Part shown: piece by piece, positions 53,663 through 61,957 of the stretch
How positions within the stretch are numbered: position 1 is the first letter of the stretch
Layout: every line of letters begins with the position of its first letter
Assembly (NCBI GenBank): GCA_016935755.1
Contig: JAFGQI010000117.1
Span: 1-64,000 of the forward strand
Origin: Anaerolineales bacterium
Lineage (GTDB): Bacteria; Chloroflexota; Anaerolineae; Anaerolineales; UBA4823
Direction of reading: 5' to 3'
Length of the DNA stretch: 64,000 nucleotides
Translations under genes and position numbers: made by a program
The notes under the pieces: generated by a model
Databases searched by the model: none
Seen by the model: the letters and a program-made list of their open reading frames with translations, nothing else
Told to the model about the DNA's origin: nothing

Positions 53663-54421
53663 TCAGGCTACCTCCATGCGAAGGAATGCAGATAAAAGAC
53701 GACGAACACCCCAGACAGGCAGCCATAAAACCAGGTGGACCAGAAGACTGATCCCAAAAACAAGCGCAATGGATCGCAGCACCTGATTAAACGGCGCAGC
53801 CAGATGGCTCGCCAACCAGGGCCCGGCACCTCCGAGAAGACTTAAACACAGAAGTAAGATCAAAACTGCGGCAACAGGCAGCCAGGCCCTACGATCTGAA
53901 GCAGAAGGAAGCATCGTGCTGCTGACAGCAATGGCAATGTAAAACCACAACCAGAAATCCGGCTGGCCAGTTACCTCCTGGATTGCACTTGAGAAGGTCA
54001 CCAGGCCCCCCTCCAGCCATCGTTCCCAGAGCGCTGAAAGCCCCAGCCGGCTCAGGCCGGTATAGGCTACCACGACACCACCGACCAGTAGCGGCGCCGC
54101 GCCAATCAGCGCGTCACGGATGATGTCGGTAGCCTCTGTTTCCACAAAACCCAATTGAAGCTTGCCGCTCTTCATCGGTCGAGGGATGAGCGAAAGGCGT
54201 CCGGTGCGCACCCCAAGCAATCGCGCCATCAGGTAATGACTGCCCTCATGCAGGAATACTCCGGGCAGAAATAGCAATGAGAAAAGAGTCAGTGCAATTT
54301 CAAGGCGGCGAGTGAGCAGTAAAAAGACCGCCTGGATTTCCCGGTGCAGGCTGCGCTGTAAAATCAGCAGCGGGCCTAATAACAGGATGACCCAGACTAA
54401 ACCGTCCAGATTGGCAGGCAT
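53663..54421 (-). CDS. M50-like membrane metalloprotease
   Basis: A 252-residue polytopic protein with the zinc motif HEGSH (HExxH) in the second hydrophobic segment (LFLPGVFLHEGSHYLMARLLGVR), typical of M50/S2P intramembrane proteases. Four to six more helices follow. The usual second metal motif (NxxPxxxLDG) is not obvious, so catalytic competence is uncertain. The ORF track starts at a TTG at 54424; the ATG at 54421 is chosen. It follows tpiA by 15 bases. Confidence 0.7.
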   Translation of the reverse strand: MPANLDGLVWVILLLGPLLILQRSLHREIQAVFLLLTRRLEIALTLFSLLFLPGVFLHEGSHYLMARLLGVRTGRLSLIPRPMKSGKLQLGFVETEATDIIRDALIGAAPLLVGGVVVAYTGLSRLGLSALWERWLEGGLVTFSSAIQEVTGQPDFWLWFYIAIAVSSTMLPSASDRRAWLPVAAVLILLLCLSLLGGAGPWLASHLAAPFNQVLRSIALVFGISLLVHLVLWLPVWGVRRLLSAFLRMEVA

Positions 54422-54436
54422 CAACCAGAGAATGTG

Positions 54437-55207
54437 CTACCCTGCAGCAGCCTTCACGATCTGAGTGAAATCAGCCACTTTCAAACTGGCGCCTCCAACC
54501 AGGGCGCCATCGATTTCTGGTTCGGCGAAATATTCGGCTGCATTGCTGCCAGTAACTGAACCACCATAGAGCACCCGCACAGCCTGGGAAAATGCAGCGC
54601 CAAACAGTTCTGCCAGGGCTGGTCGGATCACATCCACAACCACTGCCCGCGCGCCAGCAGCGGTCGAAGGCCTGCCCGTGCCGATCGCCCACACGGGCTC
54701 ATACGCTACCACGACCGAACTGGCGCTGCTGGCTTCGAAAAAACCTCCAATGCCGGCGAATCCCTGTCGGATTTGGCGGGACACAACCTGCGCAGTCTGA
54801 CCAGCTTCGTTTTCTTCCAGGGTTTCCCCCACGCATACGATCGGGATCAGGCTATGAGTCAGGGCAGCCTGTACTTTACGGTTGACAGTCTCGTCAGTCT
54901 CGCCAAAATATTTGCGCCGTTCAGAGTGGCCGATGATGACATAACGACACAGTTCAGCTACCATAACCGGAGAAATCTCGCCCGTATAGGCGCCCGAAAT
55001 TTCCCAATGTAAATTTTGCGCCCCCAGGCCAATATCTGTCCCCTCCAGCAAGGCTGCAGCTGCGAGCAGGGCAGTAAAAGGCGGGCATAAAACTTTTTCT
55101 ACACCCTCGACTGCCTGTAAGCCAGGGACCAGCTCCGATATCAGGTGGCGAGCCTCAGCCACTGACTTGAACATCTTCCAATTTCCTGCTACAAATGGTG
55201 TACGCAT
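54437..55207 (-). CDS. tpiA: Triosephosphate isomerase
   Basis: Interconverts dihydroxyacetone phosphate and glyceraldehyde 3-phosphate. The 256 residues include VAGNWKMF (active-site Lys), GHSERRKYFGE (catalytic His), AYEPVWAIGTG (catalytic Glu) and the phosphate-binding LYGGSVTGSNAAEYF. A GAGGT ribosome site is four bases before the ATG. It follows the Ser/Thr kinase by seven bases in the gap-pgk-kinase-tpiA order. Confidence 0.97.
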   Translation of the reverse strand: MRTPFVAGNWKMFKSVAEARHLISELVPGLQAVEGVEKVLCPPFTALLAAAALLEGTDIGLGAQNLHWEISGAYTGEISPVMVAELCRYVIIGHSERRKYFGETDETVNRKVQAALTHSLIPIVCVGETLEENEAGQTAQVVSRQIRQGFAGIGGFFEASSASSVVVAYEPVWAIGTGRPSTAAGARAVVVDVIRPALAELFGAAFSQAVRVLYGGSVTGSNAAEYFAEPEIDGALVGGASLKVADFTQIVKAAAG

Positions 55208-55214
55208 GTTGACC

Positions 55215-57032
55215 TCAAGGATTGATTTGTTTTAGATACGAATCCGCGTAAAAACGAATCCAGCGCGGCGCATCCTGGTTCTGAACTAAATTTTCTAAAA
55301 TCTCTATGGCCGTATCTTTATCTCCCCTTCGATACGATACTTCCGCCTCAAGAAGCTTTAGCTCAAAAAGAGTAGCACCCTGAGTCCTCAGAGCGCCAAT
55401 AATACTCTCGGCTTGGGCAGGTTCATTGTGATAAAAAGCAAAACGGGCGCGAGCTACATCTAACATGAACGGATCAACTTTTTGCTGAGGAGCTCGATCC
55501 AGCATATCCAGGAACAAATCCTCCTGAGCAGCCAGGAACAGGCATTGGTTCACTCTCTCGCTCATATCTTCAGAGATCGGTTCGGTCGCGACCTCCACAG
55601 CCTGAAGATACAGCCTAGCGGCAAGCAGCCAGCTCTTCTTGAGCATTAATTGCGCCCCCAACCGGCTGTAGAATTCCATATTCTCCCCAGCATATTGGAT
55701 CATCAAGTTTAGCTCTTGATCTGCTTCTTCATACCTCCCTGCATCAACTAGAGCAACCGCCAATGAAAAATGCGCCGTTGCGTCTTGCGGGTTTTGAGTC
55801 ACCCGGCGGCGAGCATCCTCTAGTGGGGTTAAAGTGGCAACTCGAGTTTTGGTGAAAATTTCAGTGATGGTGGGTTGCAGTATTGCACTCTCGGTAGCCA
55901 GCATTCCAGTCGCCGTTTCAATCACGTTAGTGGACATCAGTGTTGGTTGGGCCGAGCCCTGGGGGTTTTGCGGTCCAGGGCGCAAACGCGGCAATATCAC
56001 CAGGGTGACAAACGCGCATAGACACAGAACAGTGATGATAATAATAGCCAACCGCCAGCGAGAATGCTTTTTGGGCCTGTCAATTCGATCCGCTTCGACG
56101 ACAGGCAGTCTCTCTGCACTTTCAGAGATAGCTCCATCTGAAGCAGCCAGGGTTGAAGCAGCAGGTGGTATCTGCTGTCCAGGTGGGGCAATCGCGGAGA
56201 GTTCAGCGGTCTGGTACGCTTCCTTCAACGCATGAACCATCGTCCCCACGTCCGGGTAGCGATCGGCGCGCTCCTTAGCTAAAGCCTTGAGCAAAACCTG
56301 CTCCACAGCTTCTGGGATGCCCGGATTGATCGCCCGCGGCTGAGGCAGAGGCGTATAAATATGGTCATGGATGATTGAATACGGCGTATCCGCGCTAAAA
56401 GGCACCCTGCCAACCAGAATTTCATAGAGCACGACGCCAAAGGAATAGATGTCGGTGCCGCTATCCAGATCATGGCGCCCCATGGCTTGTTCCGGAGAAA
56501 TATATTGAGGCGTGCCCAGCATCACATCCGAAGAGATGGTGGACTCGCCAGCCTCGGCAATGCGCGCCAACCCAAAATCCGCCAGGTAGATGCGGCCATC
56601 GTTCGCCAGCAGAACATTGGATGGTTTGACATCGCGGTGCAAGATGCCCTGTTTATGGGCGTAACCCAGGGCTGCGCCAACGCTTTCTATAATCTTTTGG
56701 GTCTCATCACGGCTCAACGGCCCACGGCTCAAGCGCGCTTTGAGGGTTTCCCCCTCAATAAACTTCATAACCAGGTAGGGACGGCCTTCATGTTCAGCAT
56801 AGTCATAGATAGGCACAATATTCGCATGCTCAAGCTTAGCAACTACCTGGGCTTCCCGTCGAAAACGAGCCAGAAAGTTTGGTTCGATCGTAAAAGCGGG
56901 GTGTAGAGCTTTGATGGCGACATACCGGTCCAGGGCTGGATGATGAGCCTTGAACACGGTCGCCATACCGCCCTGCCCCAATTGTTCAATCAATAAATAA
57001 GGGCCTATCGTTTCACCAGCAGCAAAACCCAT
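55215..57032 (-). CDS. PknB-type Ser/Thr kinase with membrane helix and TPR-like repeats
   Basis: A 605-residue kinase. N-terminal kinase residues 1-270: GQGGMATVFKA, VAIKAL, HRDVKPSN, ADFGLARI, GTPQYISPEQ. A basic segment and one helix (WRLAIIIITVLCLCAFVTLVIL, about 327-348) follow. The C-terminal part (about 395-600) is helical, TPR-like (DATAHFSLAVALVDAGRYEEADQELNLM). With the helix as sole anchor, the TPR part would be outside if the topology follows other PknB proteins. It sits inside a glycolytic operon between pgk and tpiA. The substrate is unknown. Confidence 0.9.
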   Translation of the reverse strand: MGFAAGETIGPYLLIEQLGQGGMATVFKAHHPALDRYVAIKALHPAFTIEPNFLARFRREAQVVAKLEHANIVPIYDYAEHEGRPYLVMKFIEGETLKARLSRGPLSRDETQKIIESVGAALGYAHKQGILHRDVKPSNVLLANDGRIYLADFGLARIAEAGESTISSDVMLGTPQYISPEQAMGRHDLDSGTDIYSFGVVLYEILVGRVPFSADTPYSIIHDHIYTPLPQPRAINPGIPEAVEQVLLKALAKERADRYPDVGTMVHALKEAYQTAELSAIAPPGQQIPPAASTLAASDGAISESAERLPVVEADRIDRPKKHSRWRLAIIIITVLCLCAFVTLVILPRLRPGPQNPQGSAQPTLMSTNVIETATGMLATESAILQPTITEIFTKTRVATLTPLEDARRRVTQNPQDATAHFSLAVALVDAGRYEEADQELNLMIQYAGENMEFYSRLGAQLMLKKSWLLAARLYLQAVEVATEPISEDMSERVNQCLFLAAQEDLFLDMLDRAPQQKVDPFMLDVARARFAFYHNEPAQAESIIGALRTQGATLFELKLLEAEVSYRRGDKDTAIEILENLVQNQDAPRWIRFYADSYLKQINP

Positions 57033-57089
57033 GGTTGGTCACCAGCCTATCCCTGATCCGAATTGGGAGCTAAGCTAACTGAAATATTG

Positions 57090-57122
57090 GTGAGGGATAA
57101 AAGTCCAACTTTTACCCCTCAC
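57090..57122 (-). other. Intergenic hairpin between pgk and the Ser/Thr kinase
   Basis: GTGAGGGATAAAAGT and ACTTTTACCCCTCAC form a 15-base-pair stem with one mismatch and a three-base loop. No U-tract follows on the minus strand, so it may be an RNA processing or partial termination site that separates the expression of pgk from the kinase. Confidence 0.55.
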
Positions 57123-57134
57123 TTATAAAAAAGT

Positions 57135-58310
57135 CTATTTATCTAACAACGATGCTACACCTGGCAGCGTCAGGCCTTCCAGCATCTCCAGGGAGGCGCC
57201 GCCGCCCGTAGAAATGTGGGTAATCCGCTCCTGGAGACCTGACTGGTTGATGGCAGCTACCGAGTCACCCCCACCCACGATAGAGGTGGCGCTGCTCTCA
57301 GCGACTGCCCTGGCTACTCCAAAGGTGCCTCTGGCAAAGCGCGGGAACTCGAACACGCCCATCGGCCCATTCCAAACCACTGTGCCAGCCCCATGAAGCA
57401 CTTTGGCATAAGCAGCAATCGCCTCAGGCCCGATATCCAGAATCCGCCAGCCCGAGGGGATTGGACCCATTTCCAATTCTTTTGCTTCAGCTTCAGCCTC
57501 GAAACGATCAGCAATCACCACATCCACCGGCAGACGCAGACGCGTGCCACCTTCGGCCAGCAGCTGGCGGGCCGTGTCCAGAACTTCATCCTCAACCAGC
57601 GAATCGCCAACCGGATAACCTTGAGCTTTGAAGAAAGTATTGGCCATGCCACCGCCGATCAGTACCAGATCCGCCTTCGCTAACAAGTTGCGGATGACGC
57701 CAATCTTATCGCTGATCTTGGCTCCACCAAGAATGGCGATAAAAGGTCGCCTGGGATCTGCAATTGCCTGGCCCAGATAAATGATTTCTTTTTCCATCAA
57801 GAAACCAGCCACAGCGGGGAGAAAATGCGCTACACCTTCAGTAGAAGCATGGGCGCGATGCGCAGAACCAAAAGCATCATTGACAAACAGATCCGCCATG
57901 GCAGCCCACTGGCGGGCAAGTTCCATATCATTCTTGGTTTCGCCCTTATAGAAGCGCGTGTTTTCCAAAACCAGCACATCCCCCGGCTTCAGCGCTTTGG
58001 AAGCCGCTTCAGCAATCGGGCCAACTGCTTCTTCTGCAAAAGCTACTGGCTTGCCAAGCAGTCCAGCAAGATGTTCGGCAGTAGGGCGCATAGAAAATTG
58101 AGGATCGGGGCCTTCTTTTGGCCGTCCAAGATGTGAGAACAGAATGACCGACGCACCGTGGTCTAAAAGATACTTGATTGTTGGCAGCGCCGCCACAATG
58201 CGGGTATCATCTGCCACCTTACCATTCTTGATCGGAACATTAAAATCAACTCGCACCAGGGCGCGCTTCCCCTTCACATCTACATCCGTTACCAGCTTTT
58301 TGTTAAACAT
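57135..58310 (-). CDS. pgk: Phosphoglycerate kinase
   Basis: Catalyses the ATP-forming step from 1,3-bisphosphoglycerate. The 391 residues have [56 protein letters not shown] and the nucleotide loop [14 protein letters not shown] lies seven bases before the ATG. It follows gap across a strong hairpin and precedes the Ser/Thr kinase gene. Confidence 0.97.
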   Translation of the reverse strand: MFNKKLVTDVDVKGKRALVRVDFNVPIKNGKVADDTRIVAALPTIKYLLDHGASVILFSHLGRPKEGPDPQFSMRPTAEHLAGLLGKPVAFAEEAVGPIAEAASKALKPGDVLVLENTRFYKGETKNDMELARQWAAMADLFVNDAFGSAHRAHASTEGVAHFLPAVAGFLMEKEIIYLGQAIADPRRPFIAILGGAKISDKIGVIRNLLAKADLVLIGGGMANTFFKAQGYPVGDSLVEDEVLDTARQLLAEGGTRLRLPVDVVIADRFEAEAEAKELEMGPIPSGWRILDIGPEAIAAYAKVLHGAGTVVWNGPMGVFEFPRFARGTFGVARAVAESSATSIVGGGDSVAAINQSGLQERITHISTGGGASLEMLEGLTLPGVASLLDK

Positions 58311-58322
58311 TCAAACCTCCAC

Positions 58323-58364
58323 ATACGGGATGCGCAATACCAGATCGTATTGCGCATCCTGTAT
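58323..58364 (-). other. Strong 18-bp hairpin between gap and pgk
   Basis: ATACGGGATGCGCAATAC and GTATTGCGCATCCTGTAT pair over 18 positions with one G-U wobble and a six-base loop. On the minus strand it ends just before the pgk GGAGG ribosome site, with no U-tract. This is more consistent with an mRNA processing or stability element than with a terminator. Confidence 0.65.
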
Positions 58365-58381
58365 TTGATCATTCGTCTTAT

Positions 58382-59437
58382 CTATAGATACTTGGCCATC
58401 ATAGCTGCCAGGTCAGCCGTGCGGACCGAGTAGCCCCATTCATTATCATACCAGGCAACGATTTTAACAAAATTGCTGCCTTCTTTCCCCAACACCATGG
58501 TGAAGGGAAGATCAACCGATGAGCTGTGCGGATCACCCTTGAAATCAATGCTTACCAGGGGCTCGTCCACTGCCTGAAGGATGCCCTTAAGTGGGCCGGC
58601 AGCCGCGTCGCGGTAATCCTGGCGAAGCTGCTCGGTGGTGGTGGGCACTTCCAGTTCGGCTGTCAGGTCAATGATGGAGACGGTCGAGGTGGGAACTCGC
58701 AGAGCATAACCATCCAAACGTCCAGCCATATCGGGGATAACCAGCTTCAATGCCTTGGCGGCGCCGGTGGTGGTCGGGATAATGCTCATTGCGGCTGCCC
58801 TGGCGCGGCGCAGATCGCTGTGGGGAAGATCCAGGATCTTCTGGTCATTGGTGTATGAGTGAATGGTGGTCATGAAGGCGCGCACCAGTTTGTAACGGTC
58901 ATGGATGACCTTTACTGCCGGGGCCAGGCCATTGGTGGTGCAGGAGGCGTTTGAAATCACATGATGGACAGCAGGATCATAGCGATCATGGTTCACGCCC
59001 AACACAATGGTAATATCCTCGCCCTCAGCCGGAGCAGTGATAATCACTTTCTTGGCTCCACCGTGGGTGATATGATTCTCGGCCCCTTTGACCTGTTTGC
59101 CTTTCTTATTCACGCCGTCTTTCTTGATCGTGAAAAGCCCAGTACCTTCGATCACGATCTCTACCCCCAGGTCTCCCCAGGGGATATTGGAGGGATCGGT
59201 CTCTTTGAAGGCTCTGATCGGTTGACCATCAATGATGATCGCGCCATCGCCCACTTCCACATGACCATCAAAGCGGCCATAGTTGGAGTCGTACTTCAAC
59301 AAATGAGCCATCGTCTTCAGATCGCCGATGTCATTGAACGCAACTACTTCCAACAAGTCAGGGTGAAAATCCCGAATTGCTTTGAGTACTTGCCGGCCGA
59401 TGCGGCCAAAACCGTTGATACCTACTTTTACTGCCAT
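58382..59437 (-). CDS. gap: Glyceraldehyde-3-phosphate dehydrogenase
   Basis: NAD-dependent oxidation and phosphorylation of glyceraldehyde 3-phosphate. The 351 residues include [16 protein letters not shown], the catalytic [12 protein letters not shown] and the C-terminal [15 protein letters not shown]. Compared with common class I enzymes there is a short insertion after GLFTIKKDG ([16 protein letters not shown]), near the end of the NAD domain. GGAGG precedes the ATG by eight bases. It heads the gap-pgk-kinase-tpiA series. Confidence 0.97.
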   Translation of the reverse strand: MAVKVGINGFGRIGRQVLKAIRDFHPDLLEVVAFNDIGDLKTMAHLLKYDSNYGRFDGHVEVGDGAIIIDGQPIRAFKETDPSNIPWGDLGVEIVIEGTGLFTIKKDGVNKKGKQVKGAENHITHGGAKKVIITAPAEGEDITIVLGVNHDRYDPAVHHVISNASCTTNGLAPAVKVIHDRYKLVRAFMTTIHSYTNDQKILDLPHSDLRRARAAAMSIIPTTTGAAKALKLVIPDMAGRLDGYALRVPTSTVSIIDLTAELEVPTTTEQLRQDYRDAAAGPLKGILQAVDEPLVSIDFKGDPHSSSVDLPFTMVLGKEGSNFVKIVAWYDNEWGYSVRTADLAAMMAKYL

Positions 59438-59541
59438 TCTAAACCTCCGTAAATTTTTGAATTATTTTGTTTTTTTGATGATAAAACTCAAACGTTCATG
59501 GAGACAGCCAGACAGCCTGATCTCCTGGTCGGTCCAATCCT

Positions 59542-60876
59542 CTATTCTACCAAAGGTCCGGTCTTTTCCTGGAACAAATCTATGATTGCCCGAGCCAATT
59601 TTTGCGAATCGTGCCGCCAGGGATGCAGAGAATCGGCCAGATCAGCCTGGTAGATCGGATAATCTTCCGCCAGGTCGGAGTCTAACATCACCCATTCCAC
59701 CCCCGCAGGCAGCTTCTGTGAGTAATCCTGATTCACGACTGCAATATCGAATAATCCTCCGCCTGCATGTTCTTCGAAAGCACGCAGATGATCTCCACAA
59801 GAATATCCGTCCGTCTCGCCCCGTTCGGTTGCCACATTACAGACATATAGCTTCAAACCCCGGCTGGCGCGTACTGCCTCAGCCAGATCAGGAACCAGCA
59901 GGTTAGGAAGCAGGCTGGTGTACATGCTGCCAGGTCCGACAATAATCAAATCGGCCTGCAGAATGGCCTGAACTGCCTGCGGAAAAGCTGGCGGGTTGCT
60001 GGGTTCCAACCAGACTCGCCGGACGATCCCTTTGCTCTTCGGGATCTGGCTCTCCCCCTGGATCCGTACTTCGGTGATTGCATCTGGCAGCACCACATCC
60101 GCGACCAGACGGACGTCGTGCAATGTGCCCGGAAGAACGCGCCCCTGAACAGCTAGGACGCGCCCCGACTCGGCCACCGCCTCCTCAAAACTGCCCGTGA
60201 TTTCCGCCAGAGCCGTAATGAATAAATTGCCAAAGGAGTGACCCGCAAGCCCCGAATCGCCATCCGGGAAACGATACTGGAAGAGCTGCCCCAGCAGCGC
60301 CTCATCGTTGGACAATGCTGCCAGGCAGTTGCGAATATCCCCAGGAGGCAGGATGCCAACATCCCGCCTGATTCGCCCGGAAGAGCCACCATCATCGGCA
60401 ACATTGACGACCGCGGTGATGTGGTTTGAGTATGCCTTCAAGCCCCGCAGCAGAGTTGCCAACCCATGCCCGCCGCCGATGGCAACAATGCGGGGGCCAC
60501 GCTCCCTTTGCCGGTGCACCAGGAATGTATCCGCCACCCGATCTCCTGGACGAATGAAGGGTTTGATCAGCGAGCGGTTTAATTTCCAGATACCGATCAA
60601 AATAAGGCCCAGACCGATACCCCCAAATATGAAGGCGCGCAAAGGTCGCGCCAAAAATCTCAGCGAGGCCGCCGAAAGCGCTGGCAGCCACCAGGTGTCA
60701 GGCGCGGTCCGGTAGATTTCAAGTATCACCACACCTACCCCAATGCCTAACAAAGTTGTGCCAAGCAGGATGACGATGATCCAGCGTTTGATGTTATAGC
60801 CAGGCAATAATAAGGTCAGGTACTGAGTCAGGCGCTGCGGCAGCCACGGCTTTCGTGAAGATCTTTTACCTTTCAT
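59542..60876 (-). CDS. yvcK: Membrane-anchored YvcK/CofD-like gluconeogenesis factor
   Basis: A 444-residue protein. Two N-terminal helices (IIVILLGTTLLGIGVGVVIL and AFIFGGIGLGLILIGIWKL) precede a CofD/YvcK domain with the glycine loop GGGHGLATLLRGLK, NVADDGGSSGRIRRD, PPGDIRNCLAAL and LVGPGSMYTSLLPNLL. YvcK binds UDP-sugars and controls carbon flux and cell shape in Gram-positive bacteria. The anchor is an addition to the minimal protein. The ORF track starts at 60948; I choose the ATG at 60876, though 60885 is possible. A TGC-TATCAT box lies just upstream. Its neighbours are gap-pgk-tpiA and a glucokinase, which fits a carbon role. Confidence 0.88.
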   Translation of the reverse strand: MKGKRSSRKPWLPQRLTQYLTLLLPGYNIKRWIIVILLGTTLLGIGVGVVILEIYRTAPDTWWLPALSAASLRFLARPLRAFIFGGIGLGLILIGIWKLNRSLIKPFIRPGDRVADTFLVHRQRERGPRIVAIGGGHGLATLLRGLKAYSNHITAVVNVADDGGSSGRIRRDVGILPPGDIRNCLAALSNDEALLGQLFQYRFPDGDSGLAGHSFGNLFITALAEITGSFEEAVAESGRVLAVQGRVLPGTLHDVRLVADVVLPDAITEVRIQGESQIPKSKGIVRRVWLEPSNPPAFPQAVQAILQADLIIVGPGSMYTSLLPNLLVPDLAEAVRASRGLKLYVCNVATERGETDGYSCGDHLRAFEEHAGGGLFDIAVVNQDYSQKLPAGVEWVMLDSDLAEDYPIYQADLADSLHPWRHDSQKLARAIIDLFQEKTGPLVE

Positions 60877-60886
60877 ACAATCCATG

Positions 60887-60895
60887 ATGATAGCA
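60887..60895 (-). promoter_or_regulatory. Extended -10 (TGC TATCAT) of yvcK
   Basis: TGC followed by TATCAT lies ten bases before the ATG at 60876, giving a leader of about three bases if used. It faces the ROK kinase promoter. Confidence 0.4.
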
Positions 60896-60966
60896 GTCTT
60901 TAGGCCAGAAGTCAATCGGCAGGCCAGAGAAAACATCGGGGAAACCAAAACCAGGAGATATTTTTA

Positions 60967-60975
60967 TGCTATACT
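60967..60975 (+). promoter_or_regulatory. Extended -10 (TGC TATACT) of the ROK kinase gene
   Basis: TGC and TATACT (60970-60975) lie exactly seven bases before the ATG at 60983. No ribosome site is present, so a leaderless mRNA is likely. Confidence 0.55.
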
Positions 60976-60982
60976 TTGCCAC

Positions 60983-61954
60983 ATGAGACGATATATTGCT
61001 GTAGATATTGGCGGCACTCAAGTTCGGGCGGCATGTTATCCAGCCAGCAAACTGAAATCGATCAAGATCGCTCGCACCACCACCCAGGCGACCGATCCGG
61101 AAGACCCGGTCACATCCCCGTTGGAGCGCATCCAGAATTTAATTGCTTCGATCTGGCCGGCGGATGGCAAGGTGTGCGCGATCAGTGTAGCAGCCCCTGG
61201 CCCGATCAACCCTTACCAGGGCATCCTGGTGGAGGCGCCCAATATTCCTGGGTGGATTAATGTTCCCCTACAGCAAAATTTGTCCGAGCGCTTCAAGGTT
61301 CCCGTCGTCCTGGGCAATGATGCTAATCTGGCTGCGTTGGGAGAATGGAAATACGGAGCTGGCAAGGGTCACCATCACCTGATCTACCTGACAGTCAGCA
61401 CCGGCATTGGGGGGGGAGTAATCATCGATGATCGCCTGCTCCTGGGCGCTAACGGGCTGGCTGCTGAGCTAGGACATACCACAGTCATGATCGATGGGCC
61501 GCTGTGTGGCTGCGGCCAGCGAGGCCATCTGGAAGCGGTCGCCTCTGGCACCGCCATCGCCAATTGGGTGGAAGCCGAACTTTCGCAAGGGGTTCAATCC
61601 ATCCTGCCCATCGATAAACCTGTATCGGCAAAAAGGATTTCTGAGGCCGCCCAAAAAGGCGATAAGCTGTGCATCGCAGCCCTGGCGCGCGCCGGCCACT
61701 ATATTGGGCGTGCCCTGGCAGATTTTCTACACATCTTCAACCCTTCGATCGTAATCATTGGCGGCGGTGTATCCAAGAGCGGCCCTCTGCTTTTAGATCC
61801 AATGTACAAAGCCATGCAAGAACATGTGCTAAATCCACACTATTTGGACGGTCTGGTGCTGACAACCGCTGCGTTTGGGGATGAAGTCGGCCTGGTCGGA
61901 GCGTTGGCCCTGGGCCGCACAACCTATCCAGATTGCCGTTCTAAAAAAAGCTAA
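60983..61954 (+). CDS. ROK family sugar kinase (glucokinase-like)
   Basis: A 323-residue ATP-dependent hexose kinase. The N-terminal phosphate loop is AVDIGGTQVRA, followed by LGNDANLAALGEW, STGIGGGVIIDD and a zinc-binding CGCGQRGHLEAVASG. These fit glucokinase-type ROK enzymes, without a DNA-binding domain. The ORF track starts at 60884; the ATG at 60983 is chosen because MRRYIAVDIGGT is the family start and a -10 box lies seven bases before it. It is followed by recJ after three bases. Confidence 0.92.
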   Translation: MRRYIAVDIGGTQVRAACYPASKLKSIKIARTTTQATDPEDPVTSPLERIQNLIASIWPADGKVCAISVAAPGPINPYQGILVEAPNIPGWINVPLQQNLSERFKVPVVLGNDANLAALGEWKYGAGKGHHHLIYLTVSTGIGGGVIIDDRLLLGANGLAAELGHTTVMIDGPLCGCGQRGHLEAVASGTAIANWVEAELSQGVQSILPIDKPVSAKRISEAAQKGDKLCIAALARAGHYIGRALADFLHIFNPSIVIIGGGVSKSGPLLLDPMYKAMQEHVLNPHYLDGLVLTTAAFGDEVGLVGALALGRTTYPDCRSKKS

Positions 61955-61957
61955 GAG

